Shown in pieces: positions 45,576 to 54,803 of a stretch of 64,000 nucleotides of DNA. This stretch comes from Salinicola rhizosphaerae (GTDB lineage Bacteria; Pseudomonadota; Gammaproteobacteria; Pseudomonadales; Halomonadaceae): contig NZ_BMZI01000002.1 in the NCBI RefSeq assembly GCF_014652715.1, positions 428,813 to 492,812 of the forward strand, read 5' to 3'. The stretch's first letter is position 1, and the number at the start of each line of letters is the position of its first letter. Below the pieces are notes generated by a model. That model made no database searches, was not told the origin of the DNA, and saw only the letters and a list, made by a program, of their open reading frames with translations. The translations under genes were made by a program, and so were the position numbers.

Positions 45576-46979
45576 CTACTTCGTTGGTGCGACCGTGCCG
45601 CCGGCCGGGCGCTTGACCACGTTGAGGGCCTTGAGCAGGTTCAGCGCTTCGCCGAGCTGATAGTCGTCGGCGGCGATCGGCGTATCCGGGTTTTGCCGTG
45701 CCTCGCTCGGGTCGCCGTTGAGCAGGTGCCCGCGCAGGTTGGATTCGCGTAGCTGCAAGCCGGCATCGTCCTCGACTTCGAGGCGCCCACGAACCACGCG
45801 CACGTCCGGCGTGATGCCCTCGGCCTGGATCGAGCGGCCGCTCGGCGTGTAGTAGCGCGCGGTGGTGAGCTTGAGCCCGTCACCGTTGCCGAGCGGCAGC
45901 ACCTGCTGCACCGACCCCTTGCCGAAACTCTGGGTGCCCATGAGTACGCCGCGATGTTGATCCTGCAAGGCGCCGGCGACGATCTCGGCGGCCGAGGCGC
46001 TGCCGCCGTTGATCAGCACGACCAGCGGCACGTTCGGCGCCGTGGTGCCGGCGGCATGGGCGCTGAAGCGCAGGTCCTCATCGGCCAGTCGTCCTTTGGT
46101 ATAGACGATCAGACCCTGGGTCAGAAACTGATCGACCACGTCGGTAGCGCTCGACAACACGCCGCCGGGGTTGTTGCGAAGATCGAGCACCAGCCCTTGC
46201 AGCGGGCCTTTCTGCATGAGCGAGGTCAGCGCATCGCGCGTCTGCTCACCGGTTCGGCTCTGGAACTGGCTGATGCGCAGATAGCCGTAGCCCGGCTCCA
46301 GCAGGCGGCTGGAGACGCTTTCCGACTGGATCGACGCGCGGGTCAGGGTAAGCGTTCTCGGCTCCTGCTCGCCATCTCGCAGGAGTGTCAGTTCGAGCTC
46401 GGTCCCGGCATCGCCGCGCATCAGGTCGACCGCTTCCTGCAGCGACAGGTTGTTGGTCGGCGTGCCGTCGATGGCCAGGATGCGGTCGCCAGGCTGGATG
46501 CCGGCCCGCGCTGCCGGGGTATCGTCGATCGGCGCGATCACCGTGAGCTGATCGTCGCGCAGCCCGACCTCGATACCGACGCCGCTGAATTCGCCCTCGG
46601 TCGTCTCGCGCAGGTTCTCGAAGGCGTCCGCGTCGAGATACTCCGAGTGAGGATCGAGCTGGCTGAGCATGCCGCGCATCGCATTACGCAGCAGCGTCTT
46701 GTCATCGACCGGTTCGACGTAGGCGCGCTTGATCCGCTCGAACACCTCGGCAAAGGTCTGGACGTCTTCGACGGGCAGGCCGTTGGCTGCGTCCTGCGAG
46801 GCAGCGTCGGTCGACTGCGCTTGTGTCTGTGTCTGAGCCGACGCATTCGGCACGCCGATGAACAGCAGCCCCGGCACGAGCAGTCCCGAGAAGAGCACTT
46901 TCAGGGCGAGCGGAGCGACCCGCGTCCGCGCCGTGGCCTTGCCGGAGGATAACGGGAGCTTCGGGCGGTTCAGGGGCAT
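45576..46979 (-). CDS. ctpA: S41 carboxyl-terminal processing protease (467 aa)
   Basis: Periplasmic serine protease with an N-terminal signal (LKVLFSGLLVPGLLFIGVPNASA). A PDZ domain spans roughly 115-200 (IEVGLRDDQLTVIAPIDDTPA), then the S41 core with LVLDLRNNPGG, the nucleophile Ser in INGGSASAAEIVAG and the general base Lys in GTQSFGKGSVQQVLP. An acidic/Gln linker (QTQTQAQSTDAASQ) follows the signal. It is last in the gpmI-envC-ctpA run. Confidence 0.95.
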   Translation of the reverse strand: MPLNRPKLPLSSGKATARTRVAPLALKVLFSGLLVPGLLFIGVPNASAQTQTQAQSTDAASQDAANGLPVEDVQTFAEVFERIKRAYVEPVDDKTLLRNAMRGMLSQLDPHSEYLDADAFENLRETTEGEFSGVGIEVGLRDDQLTVIAPIDDTPAARAGIQPGDRILAIDGTPTNNLSLQEAVDLMRGDAGTELELTLLRDGEQEPRTLTLTRASIQSESVSSRLLEPGYGYLRISQFQSRTGEQTRDALTSLMQKGPLQGLVLDLRNNPGGVLSSATDVVDQFLTQGLIVYTKGRLADEDLRFSAHAAGTTAPNVPLVVLINGGSASAAEIVAGALQDQHRGVLMGTQSFGKGSVQQVLPLGNGDGLKLTTARYYTPSGRSIQAEGITPDVRVVRGRLEVEDDAGLQLRESNLRGHLLNGDPSEARQNPDTPIAADDYQLGEALNLLKALNVVKRPAGGTVAPTK

Positions 46980-47125
46980 GGGGTCTCCGCGACTCGAACG
47001 AGAAATGGGGCGCTGATGCGTGACCGTTCGAGAGGGAACGGCGTTCTATAACGGCAGCATAGCGCCTTGTCGTGGCGATGATCCAGCGCCGGCGGGCGAA
47101 CGCTGGCCGTTGGCGCAAGGCAGGA

Positions 47126-48322
47126 TCAGCGCCTGGCAATCCAGTTGCCGGGATTGATCGGGTCGCCGTTCTGGCGCACCTCGAAGTAGAGCGCCGGCCG
47201 CGACTGGCCGCCGGTATCGCCCACCGTAGCGACGACCTGTGCGTTGCTGACCTTGGCGCCGGGGTTGACATCGATCTGCTGAAGATGCGCATAGAGCGTC
47301 AGTACGCCATCGCCATGATCGAGAATCAGCAGGTTGCCGAAGCCGCGCATCCAGTTGGCGAAAACGACGCGCCCGGCATGCACCGCCTTGACCGCCGTAC
47401 CCGCCGGCGCGCCGATCAGAATGCCATTGCGATTGACGCCATCGCCGCTGCCGTAACTCGAGAGCATCGTTCCCTGCACTGGCCACGGCAGATCGCCACG
47501 CGTTTTCTGGATGTCGGTCGAGGGCGGTGGCTTCTTGAGATTGGCCAGTTCCTGCTGCATGCGATCGAGCAGGCGCTCGACATGTGCGCGGTCCTGGCCG
47601 AGGTCCTCCAGTCGCGACTGCTCGCTGTCGTAGCGGGCGTCGAGCTTGGCGACCAGCTTGCGGCGCTCGTCGCGATTCGAGGCCAGTCGCTGCTGCTGAT
47701 CCTTGAGCTCGCGCTGCACGCCGTCCAGCCGCTCGCGATGCTGGTCGATGGCGGCGAGGTTGTCGTCGAGCTCTTGGTCGAGCGCATGGAGCTGCTCGAG
47801 CCGCTGCTCCCGCGCCGCGGAGAGCGCGTTGAGATAGTGCTGCAGACGGTCGACTTCGGCCGGATCGTCCTGATTGAGCAGCAGCTTCAGTTGAGGCGTC
47901 TTGCCGAGCCGGTAGAGCGCATCGAACTGGCTGGCCAGTGCCTGACGCTGACGGTCGCGCTCGGTGCTCAGGGTCTGTCGGCGCGCCTGGAGCTTGGCAA
48001 CGTCACCGTCGAGCTGATGTCGCTCGGCCTGTAGCTGGGTCAGCCGCTGATGGGTCTTGCCGATCGCGGTCTCGACCGTTTCCAGATCCTGCTGGGCGTC
48101 GCCTCGCGCTGCCTGCGTGTTCTCTAGCTTGCCCTGCAGCGCCTGAATATCGGTCGCGAGGCTATCGAGCCGCGCACGCGCCTCCCGAGGGCTGGCCTGG
48201 GCCATGACGGTATCTGTCACCAGGGCCCCGCCGAGCAGCAGTGCCCCGGCCAGCGCCATCTTCAGCGCCTTGCCTTCGGTGCGTCGAACCCTGTCCTGCC
48301 GAATTCTCACGTCATTCGGCAT
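47126..48322 (-). CDS. envC: Murein hydrolase activator EnvC (398 aa)
   Basis: Signal-bearing periplasmic protein with a long coiled coil (residues ~45-255, rich in LQAERHQLD- and LKDQQQRLAS-type heptads) and a C-terminal LytM domain (from ~285). The LytM zinc ligands are missing: the usual HxGxD is NGILIGAP and the HxH is replaced in RPALYFEVR, as in EnvC activators that switch on amidases AmiA/AmiB rather than cut murein. Placed between gpmI and ctpA, the order known in other gammaproteobacteria. The start could also be an internal GTG or the ATG at 48259. Confidence 0.93.
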   Translation of the reverse strand: MPNDVRIRQDRVRRTEGKALKMALAGALLLGGALVTDTVMAQASPREARARLDSLATDIQALQGKLENTQAARGDAQQDLETVETAIGKTHQRLTQLQAERHQLDGDVAKLQARRQTLSTERDRQRQALASQFDALYRLGKTPQLKLLLNQDDPAEVDRLQHYLNALSAAREQRLEQLHALDQELDDNLAAIDQHRERLDGVQRELKDQQQRLASNRDERRKLVAKLDARYDSEQSRLEDLGQDRAHVERLLDRMQQELANLKKPPPSTDIQKTRGDLPWPVQGTMLSSYGSGDGVNRNGILIGAPAGTAVKAVHAGRVVFANWMRGFGNLLILDHGDGVLTLYAHLQQIDVNPGAKVSNAQVVATVGDTGGQSRPALYFEVRQNGDPINPGNWIARR

Positions 48323-48378
48323 CCGTTGCGGTGGGGAAGCCGCGCCTTGCCAGCGCGGTCATAAAGCCATGCCGTGGG

Positions 48379-49950
48379 TTACGCATCGTCAATCAACACG
48401 TTACCGGTCATCTCTTGCGGCTGGGGCTGTCGCAGCATGTGCAGCAGCGTCGGCGCGAGGTCGCAGAGGCGGCCGTCGCTCTTCAGTTTGGCGCCCTTGT
48501 CACGCCCGACATAGACCAGCGGCACCATGAACGTCGTGTGCGCGGTGTGCGGGTTGCCGGTCTTCGGGTCGACCATCTGTTCGGCATTGCCATGATCGGC
48601 GGTGACCAGGCACTCGCCGCCCGCTTTCTGAATCGCCTCGACGACGCGCCCGAGACAGACGTCGACGGCTTCGATGGCCTTCGTGGCGGCGGCGAGATCG
48701 CCGGTGTGTCCGACCATGTCGCCGTTGGCGTAGTTGCAGATGATCAGATCGTACTTGCCGGCCTCGATCGCCTCGACCAGCGTGTCGGTGAGCTCGAAGG
48801 CGCTCATTTCCGGCTTCTCGTCGTAGGTCTTGACGTCCTTCGGCGAGGGGATCAGCGCGCGCTCCTCGCCCTTGAACTCGGCTTCGCGGCCGCCGGAAAA
48901 GAAGAACGTGACATGCGCGTACTTCTCGGTTTCGGCAATGCGCAGCTGCGTCAGACCATGACTTTCGGCGACCTCACCGAGCGTGTTGACCAGATCCTTC
49001 GGCGGAAACGCGACCGGTGCGTCGATGTCATCGGCGTACTGCGTCAGCATGACCAGACCGTCGCCGGCCGGCTTGAGCTTCTCGCCGCGATCGAAGCCGT
49101 CGAAATCCGGATTGACGAAGGCGCGAGTCAGCTCGCGTGCGCGGTCGGCGCGGAAGTTCAAAAACAGCACGGCGTCGCTGTCGGTCATGGCGATCGTCTC
49201 GCCTGTCGGGCGCACGGCCGTAGCGGCGACGAACTCGTCGGTCTCGCCTCGATCATAGGCGGCCTGCAGGCCCGCTTCGGCGCTTTCGGCAACGTGCTCG
49301 CCCTCGCCGAAACGCACTACGCGATACGCTTTTTCGACGCGGTCCCAGCGGTTGTCGCGGTCCATGGCGAAATAGCGCCCGACCAGCGAGGCGACGAAGC
49401 CGTTTTCGGCGCCGACCAGCTCGGCCAGCTTGGCATTGGCCCGCTCGATCGAGGCGCCGGCGCTTTTCGGCGCGGTGTCCCGGCCATCGGTGAAGGCGTG
49501 CAGGTAGATCCGCTTCGCGCCGCGGCTCGCCGCGAGCTCGGCAACCGCGAGCAGGTGGTCTTCATGGCTATGCACGCCACCCGGCGAGAGCAGGCCCATG
49601 AGGTGGACGGCATGACCACTGGCGACTGCCGCATCGATCGGTCGGGTCAGGGCGTCGATCTTCTCGAGCTCATCATCGTCGATCGCCTTGGTGATGCGCG
49701 TGAAGTCCTGATAGACGATGCGCCCGGCGCCGATGTTCATATGGCCGACTTCCGAGTTGCCCATCTGCCCCTCGGGCAAGCCGACGTAAGGGCCGTCGGT
49801 GTGAATCAGAGTGTTCGGGAAGGTCTTCTTGAGCCGGTCCATGACCGGCGTATCGGCGTTGGCAACGGCGTTGTTGTCGGCATTGTCGTTCTGGCCGTAG
49901 CCGTCGAGAATCAGCAGCGCCACGGGGCGCGGAGTGGAAGTCTCTGCCAT
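48379..49950 (-). CDS. gpmI: 2,3-bisphosphoglycerate-independent phosphoglycerate mutase (523 aa)
   Basis: Glycolytic mutase of the alkaline phosphatase superfamily using two Mn ions. [18 protein letters not shown] has the first metal Asp, [17 protein letters not shown] the nucleophile S66, and later [39 protein letters not shown] and [10 protein letters not shown] are all intact. Start at 49950. Its divergent upstream region is shared with the rhodanese gene. Confidence 0.97.
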   Translation of the reverse strand: MAETSTPRPVALLILDGYGQNDNADNNAVANADTPVMDRLKKTFPNTLIHTDGPYVGLPEGQMGNSEVGHMNIGAGRIVYQDFTRITKAIDDDELEKIDALTRPIDAAVASGHAVHLMGLLSPGGVHSHEDHLLAVAELAASRGAKRIYLHAFTDGRDTAPKSAGASIERANAKLAELVGAENGFVASLVGRYFAMDRDNRWDRVEKAYRVVRFGEGEHVAESAEAGLQAAYDRGETDEFVAATAVRPTGETIAMTDSDAVLFLNFRADRARELTRAFVNPDFDGFDRGEKLKPAGDGLVMLTQYADDIDAPVAFPPKDLVNTLGEVAESHGLTQLRIAETEKYAHVTFFFSGGREAEFKGEERALIPSPKDVKTYDEKPEMSAFELTDTLVEAIEAGKYDLIICNYANGDMVGHTGDLAAATKAIEAVDVCLGRVVEAIQKAGGECLVTADHGNAEQMVDPKTGNPHTAHTTFMVPLVYVGRDKGAKLKSDGRLCDLAPTLLHMLRQPQPQEMTGNVLIDDA

Positions 49951-50421
49951 GACAGGCCTCGAAAAGTCGGGTGATCGGCGATGAAGCGAAGTCGAGCCGG
50001 CTTTTCGGGAACCATCGAACCTGGCTTCCGAAAAGCCGAATCGGCCTTTTTGACTATGCGAAAAGCATAGCGCACCGGGCAGGGCGGGTCAGCCATCACT
50101 GCCACCGCATCTGGCGTCGACGCGGCGCTTCCTCGTTTCGGCGGCTGCCTCGTGTATAATGGCCGGCGCCCGAATCCGGGTCTCGAATCATCGTCCTTCA
50201 TGCCAGGCGATGCGGCGCCATCGCGCCGGCGGCGTGGAGGTCTTGGCGCCGTGATGCCGATGCGCTCGTCGTCCGTTCGGTCCGCTTCGCGCGGCGTCCA
50301 TCAAGCCAGGATTTACACAATCTGGCCAACAGAAATCGACCGCAGCTCGAGATCGGCAGCGCCTCCGTGAATCGCGCAGTGCATCGATTGCCCATTGAAT
50401 GGAAAGAGTGTCGGCAGACCC
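49951..50421. other. Divergent gpmI / rhodanese intergenic region
   Basis: A 471-bp gap. A TATAAT box at 50155-50160 (context GTGTATAATGG) points to a + strand promoter; the -35 is poor (TTCCTC or CCTCGT region). If used, the rhodanese-secB transcript would have a leader of about 255 bases, GC-rich and able to fold, with no convincing reading frame. No known riboswitch or RNA was recognised in it. Confidence 0.5.
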
Positions 50422-50844
50422 ATGATCGATCAGTTGTTCGAATTCGTCGAAAACCATCCGCTGCTGGTCAGCGCCTTTCTGGTGGTGCTGCTGGCGTGGC
50501 TCGCCTTCGAAGCCAAACGCAGCGGCGCTTCCGGCGTGTCCACCAGTGAAGCGACCACGCTGATCAACCGCGAGGATGGCGTGGTGATCGACATCCGCGA
50601 GAGCCCCGAATTCAAGGCCGGCCACATCGCCGGCGCCAAGAACGTGCCGCAGGCGCGTCTCAAGGAGCGGCTGACGCAGCTCGAAAAACACAAGGACAAG
50701 CCGGTCATCGTCGTCTGCAAGCAGGGGCAGGCGGCCGCCGCGGCTGTCACCGAGTTGACCCAGGCCGGCTTCTCGCGCGTCTACAAGCTCAAGGGCGGCA
50801 TGGCCCAGTGGCAGGCGGACAGCCTCCCGGTGGTCAAGCGCTGA
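50422..50844 (+). CDS. Membrane-anchored rhodanese domain protein, YibN-like (140 aa)
   Basis: An N-terminal membrane helix (LLVSAFLVVLLAWLAF) is followed by one rhodanese domain with DIRESPEFKAGHIAGAKN and the active-site loop VVCKQGQAAAA holding the catalytic Cys. In enterobacteria and pseudomonads yibN stands upstream of grxC and secB; here secB follows after 54 bp and grxC is missing. It probably sits in the inner membrane with the domain in the cytoplasm. Confidence 0.9.
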   Translation: MIDQLFEFVENHPLLVSAFLVVLLAWLAFEAKRSGASGVSTSEATTLINREDGVVIDIRESPEFKAGHIAGAKNVPQARLKERLTQLEKHKDKPVIVVCKQGQAAAAAVTELTQAGFSRVYKLKGGMAQWQADSLPVVKR

Positions 50845-50898
50845 AGCGCAGAGCCGCGCGCCGCGCCCAGTCATTCAGGAACGTAAAGGAAACGCATC

Positions 50899-51378
50899 AT
50901 GGCGGAAGACAACAATCAGCAGGGTTCTCAGCCGCAGCTTCAGTTCTCGCTGCAGCGGATCTACGTCAAGGACATCTCGTTCGAGTCGCCCAACGCGCCG
51001 GCGGTATTTCAGCAGGCGTTCAAGCCGAAGGTCGGCCTCGATCTGGATACCACCAGCCAGTCGGTCGGTGAGGATCTCTACGAAGTCATCGTCAAGGTGA
51101 CCGCACAGGTCTCCAACAACGAAGATGGCGCGACCGCTTTCCTGGCCGAGGTCGAGCAGGCCGGGCTGTTCCGTATCTCGGGGCTTGCCGGTGACCAGCT
51201 CGATCACACCCTGGGTGCATTCTGCCCGAACGTGCTGTTTCCCTACGCGCGTGAGTGCATCGACAGCCTGGTCAGCCGCGGCAGCTTCCCTCCGCTGATG
51301 CTGGCGCCGGTCAACTTCGAGGCGATGTACGCCCAGAAGAAGCAGCGCGCCGCGCAGGCCAGCGAAACCACGCAGTAA
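50899..51378 (+). CDS. secB: Protein-export chaperone SecB (159 aa)
   Basis: Tetrameric chaperone delivering unfolded precursors to Sec[32 protein letters not shown], and [25 protein letters not shown] (split across the conserved helix) are diagnostic. AGGAAA precedes the ATG. rsmE follows 19 bp later. Confidence 0.97.
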   Translation: MAEDNNQQGSQPQLQFSLQRIYVKDISFESPNAPAVFQQAFKPKVGLDLDTTSQSVGEDLYEVIVKVTAQVSNNEDGATAFLAEVEQAGLFRISGLAGDQLDHTLGAFCPNVLFPYARECIDSLVSRGSFPPLMLAPVNFEAMYAQKKQRAAQASETTQ

Positions 51379-51397
51379 CCACGCGGGAATCGGCGCG

Positions 51398-52123
51398 ATG
51401 GCCAATACCCGCATTCATGTCGCCGCCGGCCTCGTCGCTGGCGGCGACGTCGTTCTGCCCGAGGGTGCGGCGCGCCACGTCGCGCTCGTGCTGCGGCTGC
51501 GCGAGGGCGCTCGGCTGATTCTGTTCGACGGCGCGGGCCGGGAAGCCGATGCCACACTCTCCGAAGTCGGTCGCAAGCGGGTGGTGGCGACCGTCGAATC
51601 GGTTCGCCAGGGCGGCGGTGAGTCGCCGCTGGCGGTCCATCTCGGCCAGGCGATCTCCAAGGGAGATCGCATGGACTACGCCATTCAGAAGGCGGTCGAA
51701 CTCGGCGTGGCCGCGATCACACCGCTCTATGTCGAGCATGGCGACGTGCGCCTCAAGGGCGATCGCGAAGCGAAGAAGGTCGCGCACTGGCAGGGGGTGG
51801 CGACCAGTGCCTGCGAGCAGTGCGGCCGCGCTACCGTTCCTTTGGTGCATCCGCCGCAGACGCTTGCCGCCTGGCTGAGCGCCCGCGACGAGGCGTTGCG
51901 GCTGGTGCTGCATCCGGCGACGGACGATAGCTGGCGCCAGCATGCGGCAATCGACTCCGCGGCGCTGCTGATCGGTCCGGAAGGCGGGCTCAGCGATGCC
52001 GAGGTCGAGGCGGCGCGGCGCGCCGATTTCCTGCCGCTCACGCTCGGTCCTCGCATTCTGCGCACCGAGACCGCGCCCGTGGTCGCGCTGACGCTGCTGC
52101 AGCACCACTTCGGGGATCTGTAG
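51398..52123 (+). CDS. rsmE: 16S rRNA (uracil-1498-N3)-methyltransferase (241 aa)
   Basis: SPOUT-class enzyme making m3U1498. AARHVALVLRLREGARLILF opens the PUA-like part; the SAM knot is seen in LLIGPEGGLSDAEVEAA and LGPRILRTETAPVVAL. Length is typical. Its place right after secB is unusual compared with the more common gshB neighbourhood. Confidence 0.95.
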   Translation: MANTRIHVAAGLVAGGDVVLPEGAARHVALVLRLREGARLILFDGAGREADATLSEVGRKRVVATVESVRQGGGESPLAVHLGQAISKGDRMDYAIQKAVELGVAAITPLYVEHGDVRLKGDREAKKVAHWQGVATSACEQCGRATVPLVHPPQTLAAWLSARDEALRLVLHPATDDSWRQHAAIDSAALLIGPEGGLSDAEVEAARRADFLPLTLGPRILRTETAPVVALTLLQHHFGDL

Positions 52124-52271
52124 GCCCCGCCCTCGACCCAGACGTATTTCTCGTCGCGCTCGCCAGGCGCGACGTCGCCCGCCGCTTCTGTCTCTCATCA
52201 GTCGATCTCTTTCGTGATCCGTGACGGCCTGTTGCGTCATGCGAGACCGGAGCGCTTGTCTTGGTGGCGGA

Positions 52272-52298
52272 TTGTATTATATGTTTAATTTTATACAA
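52272..52298. promoter_or_regulatory. AT-rich dyad upstream of the aminotransferase
   Basis: TTGTAT (52272-52277) and ATACAA (52293-52298) face each other across 15 bp in a strikingly AT-rich patch, 26 bp before the ATG. The half-site TTGTA also occurs in the palindrome TTGTACAA at 60815-60822 beside the GntR gene, so a shared regulator is conceivable. It may also simply be the promoter. Confidence 0.4.
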
Positions 52299-52323
52299 AA
52301 ATAGCCATCTGGATTTCGATATC

Positions 52324-53532
52324 ATGACCGACTCTCGCCTCGCTCGGCGCATGGCCGCCATTCGGCCGTCTCCCACGGCCGCGGTTTCCGATACGCTGCG
52401 CGCCATGCAGGCCGCCGGCCGCAGCGTCATCAATCTGGGCGAGGGTGAACTCGATTTCGACTCCCCGGAGACCGCCAAGCTGGCGGCGGTGGCTGCCATC
52501 GAGACGAATCAGACTAAATACACACCCGTCGCGGGAACCGATGCGTTGAAGGACGCCGTTCGGCGCAAGTTCGCGCGCGAGAACGGTATCGAGTATGGCC
52601 CCGATGAAGTGATCGTGGGCACCGGTGGCAAGCAGCTGATCTTCAATGCGCTGCTAGCCACGCTGGATGTCGGTGACGAGGTGCTGATTCCCGCTCCCTA
52701 CTGGGTTTCCTACCCCGACATCGTCGCCCTGACCGGCGCGACACCCGTCACGATCGAGACCACCTCCGAGGAAGGCTTCAAACTCACACCGGCCGGGCTG
52801 CGGGAGCGACTGACGGCGCAGACGCGCTGGGTGGTGCTCAATTCGCCCAACAACCCGACCGGCGCGGTCTACAGCGAAGCCGAGCTCGAAGCGCTGCTGC
52901 TCGAGCTGGACGCCTGGCCGAACGTGCTGATCCTGGCCGACGATATCTACGAGCATCTCGTCTACGAAGGGCGTTTTGCGACCCCGGCCGCCTGCCGGCC
53001 TGATCTCAAATCACGCATTCTGACCGTCAACGGCGTCTCGAAGGTCTTCTCGATGACCGGGTGGCGCATCGGCTATGCGGGTGGCCCGCAATGGCTGATT
53101 CATGCCATGACCACGCTACAGTCCCAGAGCACGACCAACGCCGCGAGCATCAGTCAGGCGGCAGCCGTAGGGGCGCTGGACGGGTCGCTGTCGTTTCTCG
53201 AGCCGCGCGTGGCCGCGCTGCGGGCCAGGCGCGACCTGGCGGTCGCGCGCATCAATGCGATCGATGGCCTGCGCTGCGAGCGTCCGGCTGGCGCCTTCTA
53301 TCTCTACATCGACTGTGCCGCGCTGCTCGGGCGCCGCGCCAATGATGGCGAGAGGCTCGAGACGGATGTGGACGTGGCGGCCTGGCTGGTGAAGGAGGCG
53401 GGCGTCGGTGTCGTGCCCGGTACGGCGTTCGGGCTCTCGCCCTGGCTGCGGCTGGCCTACGGGGTGCCGACGCCGACGCTCGAGTCCGCGCTCGACGCCA
53501 TCGAGGCGGCTTGCCAGCGGCTGGCCGACTGA
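52324..53532 (+). CDS. Class I/II aminotransferase, aspartate-aminotransferase-like (402 aa)
   Basis: Fold-type I PLP enzyme. INLGEGELDFDSP opens it, VLNSPNNPTGAVYSEAE and ILADDIYEHLVYEG flank the cofactor site, and the PLP Lys lies in NGVSKVFSMTGWRIGYAGG; the substrate Arg is in the C-terminal PWLRLAYG. The start at 52324 fits the family; upstream in-frame sequence to 52261 is AT-rich leader. Subgroup Ib AspAT and prephenate/arginine-type transaminases look alike, so the donor is unknown. It converges on the catabolic operon, and may feed it. Confidence 0.9.
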   Translation: MTDSRLARRMAAIRPSPTAAVSDTLRAMQAAGRSVINLGEGELDFDSPETAKLAAVAAIETNQTKYTPVAGTDALKDAVRRKFARENGIEYGPDEVIVGTGGKQLIFNALLATLDVGDEVLIPAPYWVSYPDIVALTGATPVTIETTSEEGFKLTPAGLRERLTAQTRWVVLNSPNNPTGAVYSEAELEALLLELDAWPNVLILADDIYEHLVYEGRFATPAACRPDLKSRILTVNGVSKVFSMTGWRIGYAGGPQWLIHAMTTLQSQSTTNAASISQAAAVGALDGSLSFLEPRVAALRARRDLAVARINAIDGLRCERPAGAFYLYIDCAALLGRRANDGERLETDVDVAAWLVKEAGVGVVPGTAFGLSPWLRLAYGVPTPTLESALDAIEAACQRLAD

Positions 53533-53552
53533 AGGGAAGGGGGCGAAAGGGG

Positions 53553-53575
53553 ACGGGGCCTCGATGAGGCCCCGT
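53553..53575. terminator. Hairpin between convergent aminotransferase and GATase genes
   Basis: ACGGGGCCTC (53553-53562), loop GAT, GAGGCCCCGT (53566-53575): a 10-bp perfect stem 20 bp after the aminotransferase stop. T-tracts are weak on both sides, but its place between convergent genes supports a terminator role. Confidence 0.6.
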
Positions 53576-53606
53576 TAGAACGTATCCGCTTGCGGACAGC
53601 TACGCG

Positions 53607-54803
53607 CTAGTTGCTTGTGCTCGACAGCGCACGCAGCCAGGCAACGAGGGCCGGATGCGGCAAATCAGGCCGACTGCGAAGTTCCGGGTGGCCCTGCACG
53701 CCCAGATAGAAGCGCCGGTCTTTCACCTCGAGAATGTCGGCAATGTGAGGGGCGTCTCTTCCTCTCCCACTGACGATGACGCCCGCGCGCCGTAGCGGCT
53801 CCCACCAGTGCGCATCCAGCCCAAAACGATGGTTCATGCGCTCGACGGCCCGGGTAGCGCCGTAGGCGTCGGCCGCGCGCGAGCCCTCGAGCAGGTCGAC
53901 GCGACGATCGCCCAGGCGCGGCTGCATGCTCGATAGTCTCGAGATCGCCAGTGTCGTTGCCGCCGGGTTCACCTCTTCGAGATGGGCGCCGGTCACGCCG
54001 AGGCGCTGACGGATCAACGCAGTGGCCATGCTCTGCATGCCGAAGCAGAGACCGAGCGTCGGCAGATCCCGGGCGAGCGCTGCGGCAGCCAGCAGAATCT
54101 GACCATCGATCTGGGAGTTGTCGCAGCCGCCCGGCAGCAAGAGACCGTCGCTCTCCGCCACCAGCGATTCCGCCTTCGCGAGAGTGAGTTCGCGCGGCGA
54201 GACGATGCGTAACGCGATGTTCAACCCGATGGCGTCCGCGGCGTCACCAATGGCGGCAAGTACGGCGGGATAGATCTCTTGCAAATGTTCGACTTCGCCG
54301 GCAATCGACAGCCGGTACGGGCGGCTCGGCGTGGCGGGTTCGGGGCGGGACGTTTCCGGCCAGCGATCGCGGACGAACGGGTCCAGGGCTGCCGTGGCGT
54401 GCCAGTCGCCGGCGCGCAGCCTCAGACCGGTGGCGGTCGGCTCGACGGCGATCGAGCGACGCTCGCCGAGTTCGTCGCTCACTCGTTCTGCATGGAGCGT
54501 GAGGCTGTCGCCGGAGCCGACCGCGGACTCCCCTGCAGAGCCTATTGCATAGTCCAGCCGCGCCCGCTCCAGCGCCGTGACGTGGTTGTGCAGGCGCTGT
54601 CCATCGGCGCTAATGTGCTGATACCACGGTGCCGGACTGGCATCGTCGGCAAGCGCGCGCCACGGCAGTACGATGCGGCACGCGCCTTTCGTGTAGCGTT
54701 CGGCGAACAGTGCGACTCCGCGCAGCGTCAGCGCAAGAGCGCTTTCTGCTGGCGTCGGATCGGCATCGGGCGCCGGAGACGCCCGAAAGACGATCGCTCT
54801 CAC
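53607..54803 (-). CDS. Class I glutamine amidotransferase-like protein with extra N-terminal region (398 aa)
   Basis: The C-terminal half (~160-398) resembles the glutaminase domain of CTP synthase: LLLPGGCDNSQIDGQ, the nucleophile C253 in LGLCFGMQSMA, HLEEVNPA, and the His-Glu pair in YLGVQGHPELRSRP. The first ~155 residues (LPWRALADDASPAPW, HNHVTALERARLDY) match nothing I recognise and make it much longer than lone GATase domains. It is the last gene of the operon; its GTG start overlaps the M24 stop as GTGA. It may hydrolyse a gamma-glutamyl or amide bond, as PuuD does; that is inference. Confidence 0.8.
   Translation of the reverse strand: MRAIVFRASPAPDADPTPAESALALTLRGVALFAERYTKGACRIVLPWRALADDASPAPWYQHISADGQRLHNHVTALERARLDYAIGSAGESAVGSGDSLTLHAERVSDELGERRSIAVEPTATGLRLRAGDWHATAALDPFVRDRWPETSRPEPATPSRPYRLSIAGEVEHLQEIYPAVLAAIGDAADAIGLNIALRIVSPRELTLAKAESLVAESDGLLLPGGCDNSQIDGQILLAAAALARDLPTLGLCFGMQSMATALIRQRLGVTGAHLEEVNPAATTLAISRLSSMQPRLGDRRVDLLEGSRAADAYGATRAVERMNHRFGLDAHWWEPLRRAGVIVSGRGRDAPHIADILEVKDRRFYLGVQGHPELRSRPDLPHPALVAWLRALSSTSN

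Noticed and set aside
48241-49974. A 577-codon + strand open frame
   Set aside because: It is the shadow of gpmI and the envC start; composition is His/Asp/Gly-rich noise without domain signatures.
50151-50421. A possible riboswitch or small RNA in the rhodanese leader
   Set aside because: The sequence is GC-rich and could fold, but no known motif or clear terminator was recognised.
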